DNA from: Weeksellaceae bacterium
GTDB taxonomy: Bacteria; Bacteroidota; Bacteroidia; Flavobacteriales; Weeksellaceae
NCBI GenBank assembly: GCA_949788275.1
Contig: OX460916.1
Coordinates: forward strand, 372,001 to 436,000
Length of the DNA stretch: 64,000 bases
Reading direction: 5' to 3'
The notes beneath the pieces were generated by a model. The model did not search any database. It was not told the DNA's origin and was given only the letters and a program-made list of their open reading frames with translations. Of the stretch, positions 1 through 8,626 are shown piece by piece. A program made the translations under genes and the position numbers. Positions within the stretch are counted from its first letter, which is position 1; each line of letters starts with the position of its first letter.

Positions 1-1227
1 AATATCGTTTCCGCTTTTGAAGCCGTAGGTCAACGTATGAATCAAACCCTGTCGGTTGAAAATTTTAAAGGGATTATTAAAAATGCTTGTCCAGGTGCAG
101 GGGCCTGTGGAGGAATGTATACGGCAAATACGATGGCTTCTGCTATAGAGGCCTTAGGTATGAGCTTACCATTTAGTTCTTCAAATCCAGCTTTAAGTGA
201 ATCAAAACAAAAAGAGTGTTTAGCCGCAGGAAAAGCCATCAAGCATTTATTAGAAAACGATATAAAACCGCGGGATATCATGACGAAGAAGGCATTTGAA
301 AATGCCATAACCCTTGTTACTGTATTGGGAGGGTCAACCAATGCTGTTTTGCATTTAATTGCTATGGCGCATTCAGTAGATATCGAACTTACACTAGAAG
401 ATTTTCAACGGATAAGCGATTCAGTTCCTGTTTTAGCAGATTTAAAACCCAGTGGTCAATATTTGATGGAAGATTTACATCAAGCTGGTGGAGTACCTGC
501 TGTTCTGAAGTATTTACTTCAACATAATTTAATACATGGAGATTGCTTAACCGTTACAGGAAAGACACTGCGAGAAAATTTAATTGAAATTCCTGACTTA
601 ATGGAAGGTCAAAAGATCATTTTACCTTTAGCTAATCCTTTAAAAGACAATGGTCATTTACAAATTCTCTATGGCAATTTAGCGCAAGGAGGAAGTGTTG
701 CAAAAATTAGTGGCCAGGAAGGCGAATACTTTGAAGGTAATGCGAATGTTTTCGATGATGAATTCTCGGTGATCGAGGCCGTTAAAAATGGGGCTATTGT
801 GTCAGGGGATGTTGTGGTTATTCGTTATTGTGGGCCTAAAGGAGGACCTGGAATGCCTGAAATGTTAAAACCAACTTCCGCCATTATGGGGGCCGGCCTA
901 GGAAAAGAAGTCGCATTAATTACGGACGGACGATTCTCAGGAGGTTCTCACGGATTTGTTGTGGGGCATATAACACCAGAAGCCTATGATGGAGGAGCCA
1001 TTGCCTTGGTTGAAAATGGAGATCGGATAGCCATTGATACGAACAATAACACCATAATGGTGCATTTAACAGCAGAAGAATTACAGACGAGGAAATCGGC
1101 ATGGAAACAACCTGTTCTAAAAGCGCAAAAGGGAATTCTCTATAAGTACGCTCAGTGTGTATCGGATGCGTCAACAGGATGTATAACCGACAATCATTCT
1201 AAAACAATAAACGATGAGAGAAACTAG
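1..1227 (+). CDS. ilvD: Dihydroxy-acid dehydratase, 5' end outside the window
   Basis: IlvD dehydrates dihydroxy acids to 2-keto acids, the third common step of valine and isoleucine synthesis, using an Fe-S cluster. The reading frame is open from base 1, so about 408 codons are present; family members are usually 550-620 residues, so roughly the first quarter is missing. The cluster-binding motif [16 protein letters not shown] begins near visible residue 30. The later motifs [11 protein letters not shown] and [10 protein letters not shown] are intact. The gene heads an ilv operon and overlaps ilvB by 14 nt, which suggests translational coupling. The identity is secure. Confidence 0.96.
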   Translation, partial: NIVSAFEAVGQRMNQTLSVENFKGIIKNACPGAGACGGMYTANTMASAIEALGMSLPFSSSNPALSESKQKECLAAGKAIKHLLENDIKPRDIMTKKAFENAITLVTVLGGSTNAVLHLIAMAHSVDIELTLEDFQRISDSVPVLADLKPSGQYLMEDLHQAGGVPAVLKYLLQHNLIHGDCLTVTGKTLRENLIEIPDLMEGQKIILPLANPLKDNGHLQILYGNLAQGGSVAKISGQEGEYFEGNANVFDDEFSVIEAVKNGAIVSGDVVVIRYCGPKGGPGMPEMLKPTSAIMGAGLGKEVALITDGRFSGGSHGFVVGHITPEAYDGGAIALVENGDRIAIDTNNNTIMVHLTAEELQTRKSAWKQPVLKAQKGILYKYAQCVSDASTGCITDNHSKTINDERN

Positions 1228-2911
1228 AATTACGGGGGCAAAAGCAGTACTGGAAAGCTTAATCCATGAAAGAGTAACGCAGGTTTTTGGTTATCCTGGC
1301 GGAGCCATCATGCCCATTTATGATGCTTTATACGATTACGATACCCGTTTAAATCATACACTTGTACGTCACGAGCAAGGAGCCATACATGCAGCACAAG
1401 GTTATGCTCGTGCTTCGGGAAAGGTGGGCGTAGTATTCGCTACCTCTGGTCCTGGTGCTACTAATTTAATAACGGGTTTAGCCGATGCCTTAATTGATTC
1501 TACCCCATTGGTGTGTATTACGGGACAAGTGGCATCTCACTTATTAGGGACCGATGCCTTTCAGGAAAGTGATGTAATTGCTTTGTCTACTGCTGTTACT
1601 AAATGGAATATTCAAGTTACAGAAGTGGAAGCATTAGCCGATGCTCTTGCCAAAGCATTTTATATTGCACGTTCTGGTCGTCCAGGTCCCGTATTGATCG
1701 ATATCACGAAAGATGTACAATTTGCCTTGGTAGATTGGCTGTATACACCTTGTGAGTTCATTAAAAGTTATCGCCCTGAACCCGTGATGAATAGAGGTGT
1801 GTTGGAAGCAGCATCGCTCTGTATCAATCAAGCTAAGAAACCCATGCTTTTAATAGGACAGGGCGTTATTTTATCCCAAGGCGAAGTAGAATTGATAGCT
1901 TTTGTTGAAAAGTCAGGTATCCCGGTTGCATCAACTCTTTTAGGACTAGGCGCTTTTCCTCAACATCACGACTTATATATAGGTATGTTAGGTATGCATG
2001 GTGATTATGCGCCCAATGTAAAAACCAATGAGTGTGATCTTTTAATTGCTGTAGGAATGCGTTTTGATGATCGTGTAACGGGCGATGTCAATCGATATGC
2101 CAAACAAGCTAAAATTATTCATATCGATATTGATGAAGCTGAATTCAATAAAATTATTCCTGTCGATTTTGAAATTCATGCCGATGCAAAGCAAGCACTA
2201 GCTTTCCTTACAGCGAATGTGGAGAAAAAATCGCATCACCAATGGGTATCCGAATTCAAACAAGGGAAACAATTCGAAATTGAAACGCTAGAATCAAAGA
2301 AGCAACAAAGTGGTGTTACCGATATAACCATGACCGAGGTGGTTCAATTGATATCCGATATGACGCAAGGGAATGCTGTAATAGTTAGCGATGTAGGTCA
2401 ACATCAAATGATTGCTGCACGTCATTATCAATACCGTTATTCAAAAAGTCATATCACTTCTGGGGGATTAGGAACCATGGGCTTTGCATTGCCTGCAGCC
2501 ATTGGGGCTAAAATAGGTGTACCTGAAAAAACAGTCTTGGCGATTATTGGGGACGGTGGCTTTCAAATGACCCTGCAAGAATTAGGAACCATAATGCAGA
2601 GTCAAATCGATGTTAAAATTGTTATTCTCAATAACGAATTTTTAGGGATGGTTCGACAATGGCAACAGCTTTTTTTTGAGAAAAGGTATTCATTTACAGC
2701 CATGGAAAATCCAGATTTTATCGCTTTAGCGAACGCTTATGGTATTGAAGCCGAGAAAGTAGATCAACACGCAAATTTAGAAAAAGCATTAGAGCGATTA
2801 TTCCTGTATAAAGGTTCTTACCTATTGGAAGTAAGAGTAGCCCAAGAAGAAAACGTTTTTCCAATGATTCCTACAGGCGCATCCGTTGCAGAGGTTCAAT
2901 TGCATGAATAA
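1214..2911 (+). CDS. ilvB: Acetolactate synthase, large catalytic subunit
   Basis: This enzyme condenses pyruvate with pyruvate or 2-ketobutyrate, using thiamine diphosphate, FAD and Mg, to start branched-chain amino acid synthesis. At 565 aa it has the usual length. The catalytic glutamate is Glu54 in [10 protein letters not shown]. The ThDP/Mg motif starts with GDGGFQMT and closes with the NN pair of VILNN in the C-terminal domain. It follows ilvD with a 14-nt overlap and is followed by its regulatory subunit after 14 nt, so the two subunits are probably made together. Confidence 0.96.
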   Translation: MRETRITGAKAVLESLIHERVTQVFGYPGGAIMPIYDALYDYDTRLNHTLVRHEQGAIHAAQGYARASGKVGVVFATSGPGATNLITGLADALIDSTPLVCITGQVASHLLGTDAFQESDVIALSTAVTKWNIQVTEVEALADALAKAFYIARSGRPGPVLIDITKDVQFALVDWLYTPCEFIKSYRPEPVMNRGVLEAASLCINQAKKPMLLIGQGVILSQGEVELIAFVEKSGIPVASTLLGLGAFPQHHDLYIGMLGMHGDYAPNVKTNECDLLIAVGMRFDDRVTGDVNRYAKQAKIIHIDIDEAEFNKIIPVDFEIHADAKQALAFLTANVEKKSHHQWVSEFKQGKQFEIETLESKKQQSGVTDITMTEVVQLISDMTQGNAVIVSDVGQHQMIAARHYQYRYSKSHITSGGLGTMGFALPAAIGAKIGVPEKTVLAIIGDGGFQMTLQELGTIMQSQIDVKIVILNNEFLGMVRQWQQLFFEKRYSFTAMENPDFIALANAYGIEAEKVDQHANLEKALERLFLYKGSYLLEVRVAQEENVFPMIPTGASVAEVQLHE

Positions 2912-2925
2912 ATAAACATTAAATC

Positions 2926-3252
2926 ATGAATAAACAATTTACACTTAAAATAGAGACCGAAAACAGTGCTTCAACACTCAATCGTATTCATAATGTATTC
3001 ACTAGACGTCAACTAAAAGTCAATGCCTTAATGGCAATTGATATTCAGGCAACAAAGCATATTTGTTATGTATATACTTTCGAGTCGGACGAAATTATCC
3101 TCGCCAAAGTCGTGGGGCAATTAAAGAAGATCATCGAAGTCTTCACAGTCTCGGTCTGCCCTGATGCGAGCACGATAACTGAAAGTATTCACCAATTGAC
3201 GCATGATGTAGGAGCAGTTCCAACTAGACATTCAGTCCTTTTGTATCAATAA
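2926..3252 (+). CDS. ilvN: Acetolactate synthase small (regulatory) subunit, short form
   Basis: This is an ACT-domain protein that binds the large subunit and normally gives feedback control by valine. The 108 residues start with FTLKIETENSASTLNRIHNV, the usual ACT start, and the domain fills about residues 4-80. Typical IlvN/IlvH proteins are about 160-180 aa with a second C-terminal domain, which is missing here. The downstream 130 bp is too short to hold it, so this resembles the short IlvM type. The position directly after ilvB supports the call. Whether it still senses valine cannot be told. Confidence 0.85.
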   Translation: MNKQFTLKIETENSASTLNRIHNVFTRRQLKVNALMAIDIQATKHICYVYTFESDEIILAKVVGQLKKIIEVFTVSVCPDASTITESIHQLTHDVGAVPTRHSVLLYQ

Positions 3253-3382
3253 CCTTTTCTATTTAAATAAAAATGATTCATCGAACTCATTAGTTTAGTT
3301 CGTTTAATTTAAACAATGTAAGGCAATCAAAGCGGTTGACCTTGTAAAAACACGTTAAAACTTAAGTAAATAATAAAACATT
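3253..3382 (+). other. ilvN-ilvC spacer
   Basis: This 130-bp AT-rich gap interrupts an otherwise tightly packed operon. I see no convincing hairpin with a T-run and no clear TAnnTTTG box, so it is unclear whether ilvC has its own promoter or is read through from ilvD-ilvB-ilvN. Confidence 0.4.
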
Positions 3383-4429
3383 ATGGGAACAATTAATTTT
3401 GGAGGCGTATTCGAAAACGTAATCACGCGAGAAGAATTTTCACTGAATAAAGCAAAAACAATCTTAAAAGACGAAACCATTGCCGTAATTGGTTATGGGG
3501 TTCAAGGACCAGGGCAAGCCCTAAATTTAAGAGATAACGGATTCAACGTTATTATTGGTCAACGAAAAGGCAGTGAAAGCTGGAATAAGGCCTTGAACGA
3601 TGGTTGGGAAGAAAACAAAACCTTGTTCGATTTAGAAACAGCGTGTGATAAAGCGACTATTGTAATGAATTTACTCTCCGATGCCGGGCAAATTCAAGTA
3701 TGGGAAAATATGAAAAAATATTTAACACCAGGAAAAGCTTTGTATTTTTCCCACGGTTTTGGAATTGCTTTCGAAGATAAAACAGGCATTATCCCACCTG
3801 CAGATATCGATGTTTTCTTGGTTGCTCCAAAAGGTTCGGGAGCTTCTCTAAGAAGCTTGTTCTTAAAAGGGCACGGCTTAAACTCCAGTTACGCGGTTTA
3901 TCAAGATGCAACAGGTAGGGCGCAAGACCGCGCTTTGGCATTGGGTATTGCTATTGGTTCAGGCTATCTATTCGAAACTACGTTTAAAAAAGAAGCCTAT
4001 AGCGATTTAACCGGCGAAAGAGGGGTACTAATGGGCGCTATTGCAGGTATATTTGAAGCGCAATATAATGTGCTACGCGAACGCGGACACTCTCCAAGTG
4101 AAGCCTTTAATGAAACGGTTGAAGAGTTAACCCAAAGTCTAATGCCTTTGGTTGCAGAGAATGGGATGGACTGGATGTATGGAAATTGTTCTACAACAGC
4201 TCAACGGGGTGCACTAGATTGGAAAAATAAATTCAGGGCTGCTACAGAACCCGTTTTAAATGAATTATACGACAGTGTAGCCTCTGGACGCGAGGCCGAA
4301 ATTGTAATTGAAGCCAATAGTAAGCCAGATTACCGATTAAAATTGGAAAAAGAATTAGCCGAAATACGTGCAAGCGAATTATGGCAAACAGGTATGCAAG
4401 TCCGTCAATTAAGACCTACCCAAGAATGA
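3383..4429 (+). CDS. ilvC: Ketol-acid reductoisomerase (NADP+)
   Basis: IlvC rearranges and reduces acetolactate or acetohydroxybutyrate to the dihydroxy acid that IlvD uses. The protein is 348 aa, close to class I enzymes with one knotted domain. The Rossmann nucleotide-binding loop is GYGVQGPGQALNLRDNG near residue 37. Downstream the Mg-binding helices are recognisable (DLTGERGVLMG and the VEELTQSLMPLV helix). Its stop codon overlaps the start of ilvA as ATGA, which indicates coupled translation. Confidence 0.95.
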   Translation: MGTINFGGVFENVITREEFSLNKAKTILKDETIAVIGYGVQGPGQALNLRDNGFNVIIGQRKGSESWNKALNDGWEENKTLFDLETACDKATIVMNLLSDAGQIQVWENMKKYLTPGKALYFSHGFGIAFEDKTGIIPPADIDVFLVAPKGSGASLRSLFLKGHGLNSSYAVYQDATGRAQDRALALGIAIGSGYLFETTFKKEAYSDLTGERGVLMGAIAGIFEAQYNVLRERGHSPSEAFNETVEELTQSLMPLVAENGMDWMYGNCSTTAQRGALDWKNKFRAATEPVLNELYDSVASGREAEIVIEANSKPDYRLKLEKELAEIRASELWQTGMQVRQLRPTQE

Positions 4430-5670
4430 ATTTATTCCATCAAATAAACGAAGCAAGAACAAAAATAAAAGGAGTGGCTATGCACACTCCTTTGCTTAAA
4501 AACGAAAATTATAGTTCAGAGTTTAATGCCGATATTTGGTTAAAGCGGGAAGATTTACAACCCGTACGATCGTATAAATTAAGAGGCGCTTATCATAAAA
4601 TGGTATCGCTCACTCCATTTGAAACCAACAGAGGTGTCGTCTGTGCAAGTGCGGGTAATCATGCGCAGGGTGTTGCCTATGCTTGTCATAAGCTAGGCAT
4701 AAAAGCGACTATTTTCATGCCCGAAACAACCCCTCAACAAAAGATAAAACAAGTACGCCTTTTCGGAAAATCGTTGGTAAATATCACCTTAGCGGGTGAT
4801 ACTTTCGACGAGTGTTTTCATCATGCCAAGGTCTTTTGCGATGCTCAAAAAGCGGTTTTTATTCATCCGTTCGACGATTATCAGGTCATTGCGGGGCAAG
4901 GTACCGTTGCCTTAGAATTAGTAGACGATTGCATTCAACCCATCGATTATGTATTTATTCCCATTGGCGGTGGCGGATTGGCAGCGGGTGTCTGCACCGT
5001 TTTTAAACAACTTAGCCCAACAACTAAACTTATTGGTGTCGAGCCTGCAGGAGCTGCATCCATGAAAACTTCTATTAAAAATAATTGCAATACAACCTTA
5101 GACGATATCGATAAGTTCGTAGATGGTGCGGCTGTAAAACGGGTTGGTAATTTAACCTTTGAATGTTGTCGGAACAATTTACACGATATTGTCCTAGTGC
5201 CAGAAGGCAAAGTTTGTACAACCATTCTCCGCTTATACAATGAAGAGGCCATAGTAGTAGAGCCCGCTGGAGCATTAACCTTAGCCGCATTGGATTTTTA
5301 TAGAACACAAATTGCAGGTAAACAAGTGGTATGCATTATCAGTGGCAGTAACAATGATATCACCCGAACCGAAGAAATTAAAGAACGTTCCTTGTTGTAT
5401 GAAGGCTTAAAGCATTATTTTATCATCAACTTTCCTCAACGCCCAGGAGCTTTAAAAGAATTTGTGAATGAAATCGTAGGTGATCAAGATGACATCACGT
5501 ATTTTCAGTTTTCAAAAAAAACAAATCGAGAGTACGGTCCCGCTGTAGTGGGTATCGAATTAATGAATGCTGACGATTATAAGCGCATTGAAAAAGAGCT
5601 TATTCATCGAAAATTTAACTATCGCTACCTCAATGAGAATGAAGATCTATTCACCCAGTTAATCGGTTAA
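4426..5670 (+). CDS. ilvA: Threonine dehydratase (biosynthetic, PLP)
   Basis: IlvA deaminates threonine to 2-ketobutyrate, the entry point for isoleucine. I start it at the ATG inside the ilvC stop (ATGA), giving 414 aa beginning MNLFHQINEA; an upstream ATG at 4381 lies within ilvC and adds only unrelated residues. The PLP lysine is Lys51 in SYKLRGA, and the phosphate-binding GGGGLAAG loop follows near residue 180. The C-terminal part, from about HYFIINFPQRPGALKEF, is an ACT-like regulatory domain of the short type. It is the last gene of the ilv operon here; leu genes are not in the window. Confidence 0.94.
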   Translation: MNLFHQINEARTKIKGVAMHTPLLKNENYSSEFNADIWLKREDLQPVRSYKLRGAYHKMVSLTPFETNRGVVCASAGNHAQGVAYACHKLGIKATIFMPETTPQQKIKQVRLFGKSLVNITLAGDTFDECFHHAKVFCDAQKAVFIHPFDDYQVIAGQGTVALELVDDCIQPIDYVFIPIGGGGLAAGVCTVFKQLSPTTKLIGVEPAGAASMKTSIKNNCNTTLDDIDKFVDGAAVKRVGNLTFECCRNNLHDIVLVPEGKVCTTILRLYNEEAIVVEPAGALTLAALDFYRTQIAGKQVVCIISGSNNDITRTEEIKERSLLYEGLKHYFIINFPQRPGALKEFVNEIVGDQDDITYFQFSKKTNREYGPAVVGIELMNADDYKRIEKELIHRKFNYRYLNENEDLFTQLIG

Positions 5671-5734
5671 TCATAAAAATCAACTTAGATTGCTAGAAAC
5701 GAGTGATAAAATACACAAAAAGGCTTTTCTTATT

Positions 5735-5840
5735 GGGCGGCCGCTGCGCGCCGGGCTATTCGCTATATCTTTGCGCATGAAGTACCGTTCAATTAAGAAA
5801 TGCCTACATGCGCAAAGGATGCCGCTGCTATCCCTGCCGC
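5735..5840 (+). repeat. Dispersed intergenic hairpin repeat, copy A
   Basis: One of five related elements in this window. It begins GGGCGGCCGCTGCGCGCC, then CGGGCTATTCGC, then a central hairpin with perfect 11-bp arms CTTTGCGCATG (5769-5779) and CATGCGCAAAG (5807-5817), and ends in the block ATCCCTGCCGC. A short inverted repeat GCAAT/ATTGC follows. It sits between the ends of ilvA (+) and the thioredoxin gene (-). A 61-codon frame through it is best read as chance. Confidence 0.85.
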
Positions 5841-5954
5841 AATCCTCATTGCGAAATAGGAAATCCCCAAAATAAACGCGCTCTAGAACAACAAGTGTTT
5901 ACAATGTTCACAACTTTAGAAAATAAGTTTCCTCCGAAATCAAGGGGTAAATAG
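5808..5954 (+). CDS. Candidate small Cys-rich ORF reading out of repeat A
   Basis: A 48-codon frame starts at an ATG inside the repeat's central hairpin. It reads through the repeat's conserved 3' block as GCRCYPCRNPHC and continues past it as KRALEQQVFTMFTTLENKFP, ending just before the thioredoxin gene. The part beyond the repeat looks protein-like, with an amphipathic helix. I know no family for it. It may be the tail of a decayed gene into which the repeat was inserted, or chance. The start codon is only the first available ATG. Confidence 0.25.
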   Translation: MRKGCRCYPCRNPHCEIGNPQNKRALEQQVFTMFTTLENKFPPKSRGK

Positions 5955-5969
5955 TTAGCTCATTAAGAG

Positions 5970-6290
5970 CTAGTGTTTGTTCAGTTGCTGGTACTGATCA
6001 ATAATGGCCAGTAAATCGTCTTTAAACTTTACACCGCTGTGTTTCCATACTAATTTTCCCTGATGAAAAAGCATCAAAGTAGGTACACCCATAATCTGAT
6101 AAACCGCATCGAATTGTATGGTGTTTAACTTGTCATTATCCACATCAATTTTAATCAAATGGACATTGTGCGGTAAGTCGTCTTTCATCGCATCCAATTG
6201 CTGTAACTGCAACTGACACGGAGGACACCAATCGGCATAAAAATCGATTAAATAAAAGTCCTGACCTTGGATAGTTTCCAATAAATTCAT
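5970..6290 (-). CDS. Thioredoxin-family protein
   Basis: A cytoplasmic-looking 106-aa thioredoxin with no signal peptide. The redox centre is WCPPCQ, with Cys22 and Cys25. The second residue of the dipeptide is Pro as usual but the first is also Pro rather than Gly, as in many Bacteroidota thioredoxins of this size. The cis-Pro loop appears as MGVPTLMLF. A palindrome shared with the sulfur-transport promoter lies about 54 bp upstream of the start codon, so this gene probably belongs to the same Crp/Fnr regulon. A role in reducing persulfide or disulfide intermediates is inference. Confidence 0.9.
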   Translation of the reverse strand: MNLLETIQGQDFYLIDFYADWCPPCQLQLQQLDAMKDDLPHNVHLIKIDVDNDKLNTIQFDAVYQIMGVPTLMLFHQGKLVWKHSGVKFKDDLLAIIDQYQQLNKH

Positions 6291-6337
6291 AGTGATAATT
6301 TAAACGATAAAGATCGCGAAACCTTTACCATCCAACA

Positions 6338-6352
6338 GTAACATTTGTTACA
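6338..6352. promoter_or_regulatory. Candidate Crp/Fnr-type operator for the thioredoxin gene
   Basis: The site reads GTAACATTTGTTACA, with arms GTAACA (6338-6343) and TGTTAC (6346-6351) around TT. It matches the site at 8564-8579 in 14 of 15 positions. On the minus strand it lies about 33 bp upstream of a weak minus-7-like GATCTTTA, a spacing that suits a class II activator. It overlaps the stop codon of the GNAT gene. The assignment to the nearby Crp/Fnr protein is inference. Confidence 0.55.
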
Positions 6353-6848
6353 CCCTTGCTATACTTTTCTCAAAGCAGTTAAAAACGCCTTTCCGAAAAT
6401 CAACTTGGCCTACCAACTGATAGTTTTTGTTTTTATACAAGGCATTGGCCGTTTCGTTTAAGCTATAAGCATCTAATCGAATAGAGGTATACCCAAACGT
6501 TTTTGCAAAGCTTTCTGCAAATTGTAAAAACCGTGAAGAATACCCTTTTCCTTGAGCGCTTGGTAAAATAAATAGACGGTGAATAACGAGGGATGGTTCG
6601 GGGTACTGCCAATTTAATGCTTGGTATTCTACATCCTGAAATTCATTTAAGACCATATAACCAACCAGTTGATCAAGTGAGTATAAGCCATAGGCTTGGT
6701 TGTTCACAATATCTTGATGAAGGAGTTCACGAGAAGGGTAGGTGTCGTCCCATTGGTGTAGTCCTTGTGAAAGCATATGTTCCTTTACAGCTGCTAAGGC
6801 AAAGGTAGCTTGATCCAGGGCTTTGTTAGATAGGCGTTGAATATACAT
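6348..6848 (-). CDS. GNAT-family N-acetyltransferase
   Basis: A 166-aa acetyltransferase of the GNAT fold. The acetyl-CoA binding stretch is visible as LFILPSAQGKGYSSRFLQFA (motif A, Q/R-x-x-G-x-G/A), followed by the C-terminal NALYKNKNYQLVGQVDFR helix-strand typical of the family. The substrate is unknown. It lies between the thioredoxin gene and the Crp/Fnr gene on the same strand, and its stop codon overlaps the operator-like palindrome at 6338-6352. Confidence 0.88.
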   Translation of the reverse strand: MYIQRLSNKALDQATFALAAVKEHMLSQGLHQWDDTYPSRELLHQDIVNNQAYGLYSLDQLVGYMVLNEFQDVEYQALNWQYPEPSLVIHRLFILPSAQGKGYSSRFLQFAESFAKTFGYTSIRLDAYSLNETANALYKNKNYQLVGQVDFRKGVFNCFEKSIARV

Positions 6849-6913
6849 AGTGATTCATTTTACCCGGGAAAGATAATAAGATTAACTGATTTTTATAAAA
6901 AAAGCCTTTGGAA

Positions 6914-7555
6914 TTACAAAGGCTTTAGAATTTCTATGGTATTTCGATTTAGTTGAATTAATCCTTCGTTTTCGAGTGATTTTAGCAAACGGGAAATGAC
7001 TACGCGTGATGTATTGAGTTCATACGCAATCTCTTGGTGGGTTTTGTTAATAACTGCCGAGCGGTTGATTTTGCTAATTTCTTTGATGTAGTTCGTCAAA
7101 CGTTCTTCCATCTTATTAAAAGCTAGATTATCAATCGCCTGTAGCATTTCTTGAATACGGTTGTCGTAACTCGTAAAGACAAAACTTCGCCAAGTAGCAA
7201 AATCGCCTAACCAACTCTCCATCTTATCAATCGGAATCATAATAAACTGACCATCAGTTTCTGCAATAGCACGTATTTCACTTTTCTTATGTCCCCAACA
7301 ACAGGCCATGGTCATGGCACATGTGTCCCCTTGTTCTAAAAAATAAAGTAAAAGTTCGCCTTCGTCCTTGTCTTCACGCATTATTTTAATGGCCCCTTCT
7401 AGTAGAATAGGCATGGCTTTTATATACTGATTAAGATCAATCAATACATCGCCTGCTTTAAAGTGCTGTAAAGCACCGGTTTCGGCTATTTTATCGATTA
7501 AAGCATCTTCAAAGATGCCTTGGTAATGCGTTTGAACAATTTCTTTAGTTAACAT
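6914..7555 (-). CDS. Crp/Fnr-family transcriptional regulator
   Basis: A 213-aa regulator with an N-terminal cyclic-nucleotide-binding-like beta-roll (about 1-115), a long helix, and a C-terminal winged helix whose recognition region reads ELNTSRVVISRLLKSLE. The ligand-binding Arg/Glu pattern of true cAMP receptors is not evident. Cysteines 79, 85 and 86 (in TCAMTMACCWGH) are candidates for thiol or metal sensing. The ATG shares its A with the stop of the upstream YeeE/YedE gene (TAATG), so regulator and transporters are translationally coupled. A sensor of sulfur compounds or redox state is the likely role. Confidence 0.92.
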   Translation of the reverse strand: MLTKEIVQTHYQGIFEDALIDKIAETGALQHFKAGDVLIDLNQYIKAMPILLEGAIKIMREDKDEGELLLYFLEQGDTCAMTMACCWGHKKSEIRAIAETDGQFIMIPIDKMESWLGDFATWRSFVFTSYDNRIQEMLQAIDNLAFNKMEERLTNYIKEISKINRSAVINKTHQEIAYELNTSRVVISRLLKSLENEGLIQLNRNTIEILKPL

Positions 7556-7968
7556 TAATGGGGAATTTTATGACGAATTAAACCATAACAATAAGTACCT
7601 AATAAGGCACCTAAAAGTACAATTAATATCGGATATACACCTGCTCCTAGTAAAACAATCATAGGTCCAGGACATGCACCAACCAGCGCCCATCCTAAAC
7701 CAAAGATGGTGCCCCCTAGGAGATAGCGCGCATACGATTTCGCCTTAGGTGCTATATGAATTGGCTGATTGTCAACGTCCTTTATTTCGTTTCGCTTAAT
7801 CATTTGGATGCCAATAACACCCACGGCTAGCGCACCGCCCATAAAGCCATACATGTGAAACGATTGAAACTGAAACATTTCGTAAATTCTAAACCAAGAT
7901 GCTGTTTCGGCCTTGTACATAATGATCCCAAAAAGGATTCCGAGTGATAAATAAATACTGTTTTTCAT
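7555..7968 (-). CDS. YeeE/YedE-family half transporter, second subunit (DUF6691-like)
   Basis: A 137-aa inner-membrane protein with about four transmembrane segments. The signature LVGACPGPMIVLLGAG carries the conserved cysteine of the YeeE/YedE sulfur-transport fold. It is the second of two half-size genes, 3 nt after the first. Family knowledge links these proteins to uptake of thiosulfate or related reduced sulfur species; the exact substrate is not shown here. It overlaps the start of the Crp/Fnr gene. Confidence 0.85.
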   Translation of the reverse strand: MKNSIYLSLGILFGIIMYKAETASWFRIYEMFQFQSFHMYGFMGGALAVGVIGIQMIKRNEIKDVDNQPIHIAPKAKSYARYLLGGTIFGLGWALVGACPGPMIVLLGAGVYPILIVLLGALLGTYCYGLIRHKIPH

Positions 7969-7971
7969 GGT

Positions 7972-8520
7972 TTAAAAAATTAGAGGGAATAAAAGATGGG
8001 TCATGATTAATCCACCGATAAAAAATCCGATAACGGCTATCAAAGAAGGCAACTGTAAATTACTTAAGCCCGAAATAGCATGACCTGAGGTACAACCACC
8101 AGCGTAACGCGTTCCAAAGCCAATCAATAAACCGCCAATTAACAAAATTAAACCGTTGCGCCAAGTTAGTTCACCAAAGAGTTCGGTAGGTGTATAAGCC
8201 ATTCCAGCACTGTTAAACCCTAACGTGTGTAGCTGAGTAATCGTCGCCTCAGAAATAGCCGGTATTTGATTGTTCGACAGTCCGTAAGCTGCAATCATGC
8301 CCCCGATAAAGGCGCCGACTAAAAAGACGAGATTCCACTTTTGAGAGCGCCAATCAAATGCAAAAAAATCACACGATTTACCTGCACCCATCGCCGAGCA
8401 TAACGTGCGAAAGTTCGACGAAAAGCCAAAGCTTTTACCAACCAAAATAAGGGCAAGCATAACAAGCCCAATTAGTGGGCCACCTATATACCAAGGCCAA
8501 GGTTGTAAGATCCATTCCAT
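7972..8520 (-). CDS. YeeE/YedE-family half transporter, first subunit
   Basis: A 182-aa polytopic inner-membrane protein with the family signature GTRYAGGCTSGHAISGLSNL, whose cysteine is thought to pass the sulfur ligand through the pore. A second cysteine-containing stretch, LCSAMGAGKSC, lies near residue 41. Together with the following 137-aa gene it makes up a full-length YeeE/YedE transporter split in two, as is common in Bacteroidota. It opens a three-gene operon ending with the Crp/Fnr regulator. An operator-like palindrome lies about 52 bp before its ATG. Confidence 0.87.
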   Translation of the reverse strand: MEWILQPWPWYIGGPLIGLVMLALILVGKSFGFSSNFRTLCSAMGAGKSCDFFAFDWRSQKWNLVFLVGAFIGGMIAAYGLSNNQIPAISEATITQLHTLGFNSAGMAYTPTELFGELTWRNGLILLIGGLLIGFGTRYAGGCTSGHAISGLSNLQLPSLIAVIGFFIGGLIMTHLLFPLIF

Positions 8521-8563
8521 AATTTAATTTTTAGCAAAGTTCATTGATTTTACCCAACTCCGC

Positions 8564-8579
8564 TGTATCATTTGTTACA
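8564..8579. promoter_or_regulatory. Candidate Crp/Fnr-type operator shared by two divergent promoters
   Basis: The site reads TGTATCATTTGTTACA: arms TGTATCA and TGTTACA around TT, one mismatch from a perfect palindrome. It nearly repeats the site at 6338-6352. Its centre is 33 bp from the minus-7 box of the rightward DUF202 gene (8601-8608) and about 35 bp from a minus-7-like ACTTTGC on the left. It therefore fits an activator position in both directions. Confidence 0.6.
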
Positions 8580-8600
8580 GAGTGCAAACGTTGATTCCTT

Positions 8601-8608
8601 TAATTTTG
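8601..8608 (+). promoter_or_regulatory. Minus-7 box TAATTTTG for the DUF202 gene
   Basis: Matches the Bacteroidota consensus TAnnTTTG. It lies downstream of the GTG at 8582, so it argues that translation begins at the ATG at 8627, leaving a very short leader. Confidence 0.55.
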
Positions 8609-8626
8609 TCGTTGATTGATAAAGGA

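Noticed and set aside
5690-5875. 61-codon frame through repeat A
   Set aside because: It follows the repeat's GC-rich core, has no start context, and its sequence is explained by the repeat.
8582-8626. GTG start for the DUF202 gene
   Set aside because: It precedes the likely minus-7 box at 8601-8608; the ATG at 8627 gives the family's usual N-terminus.
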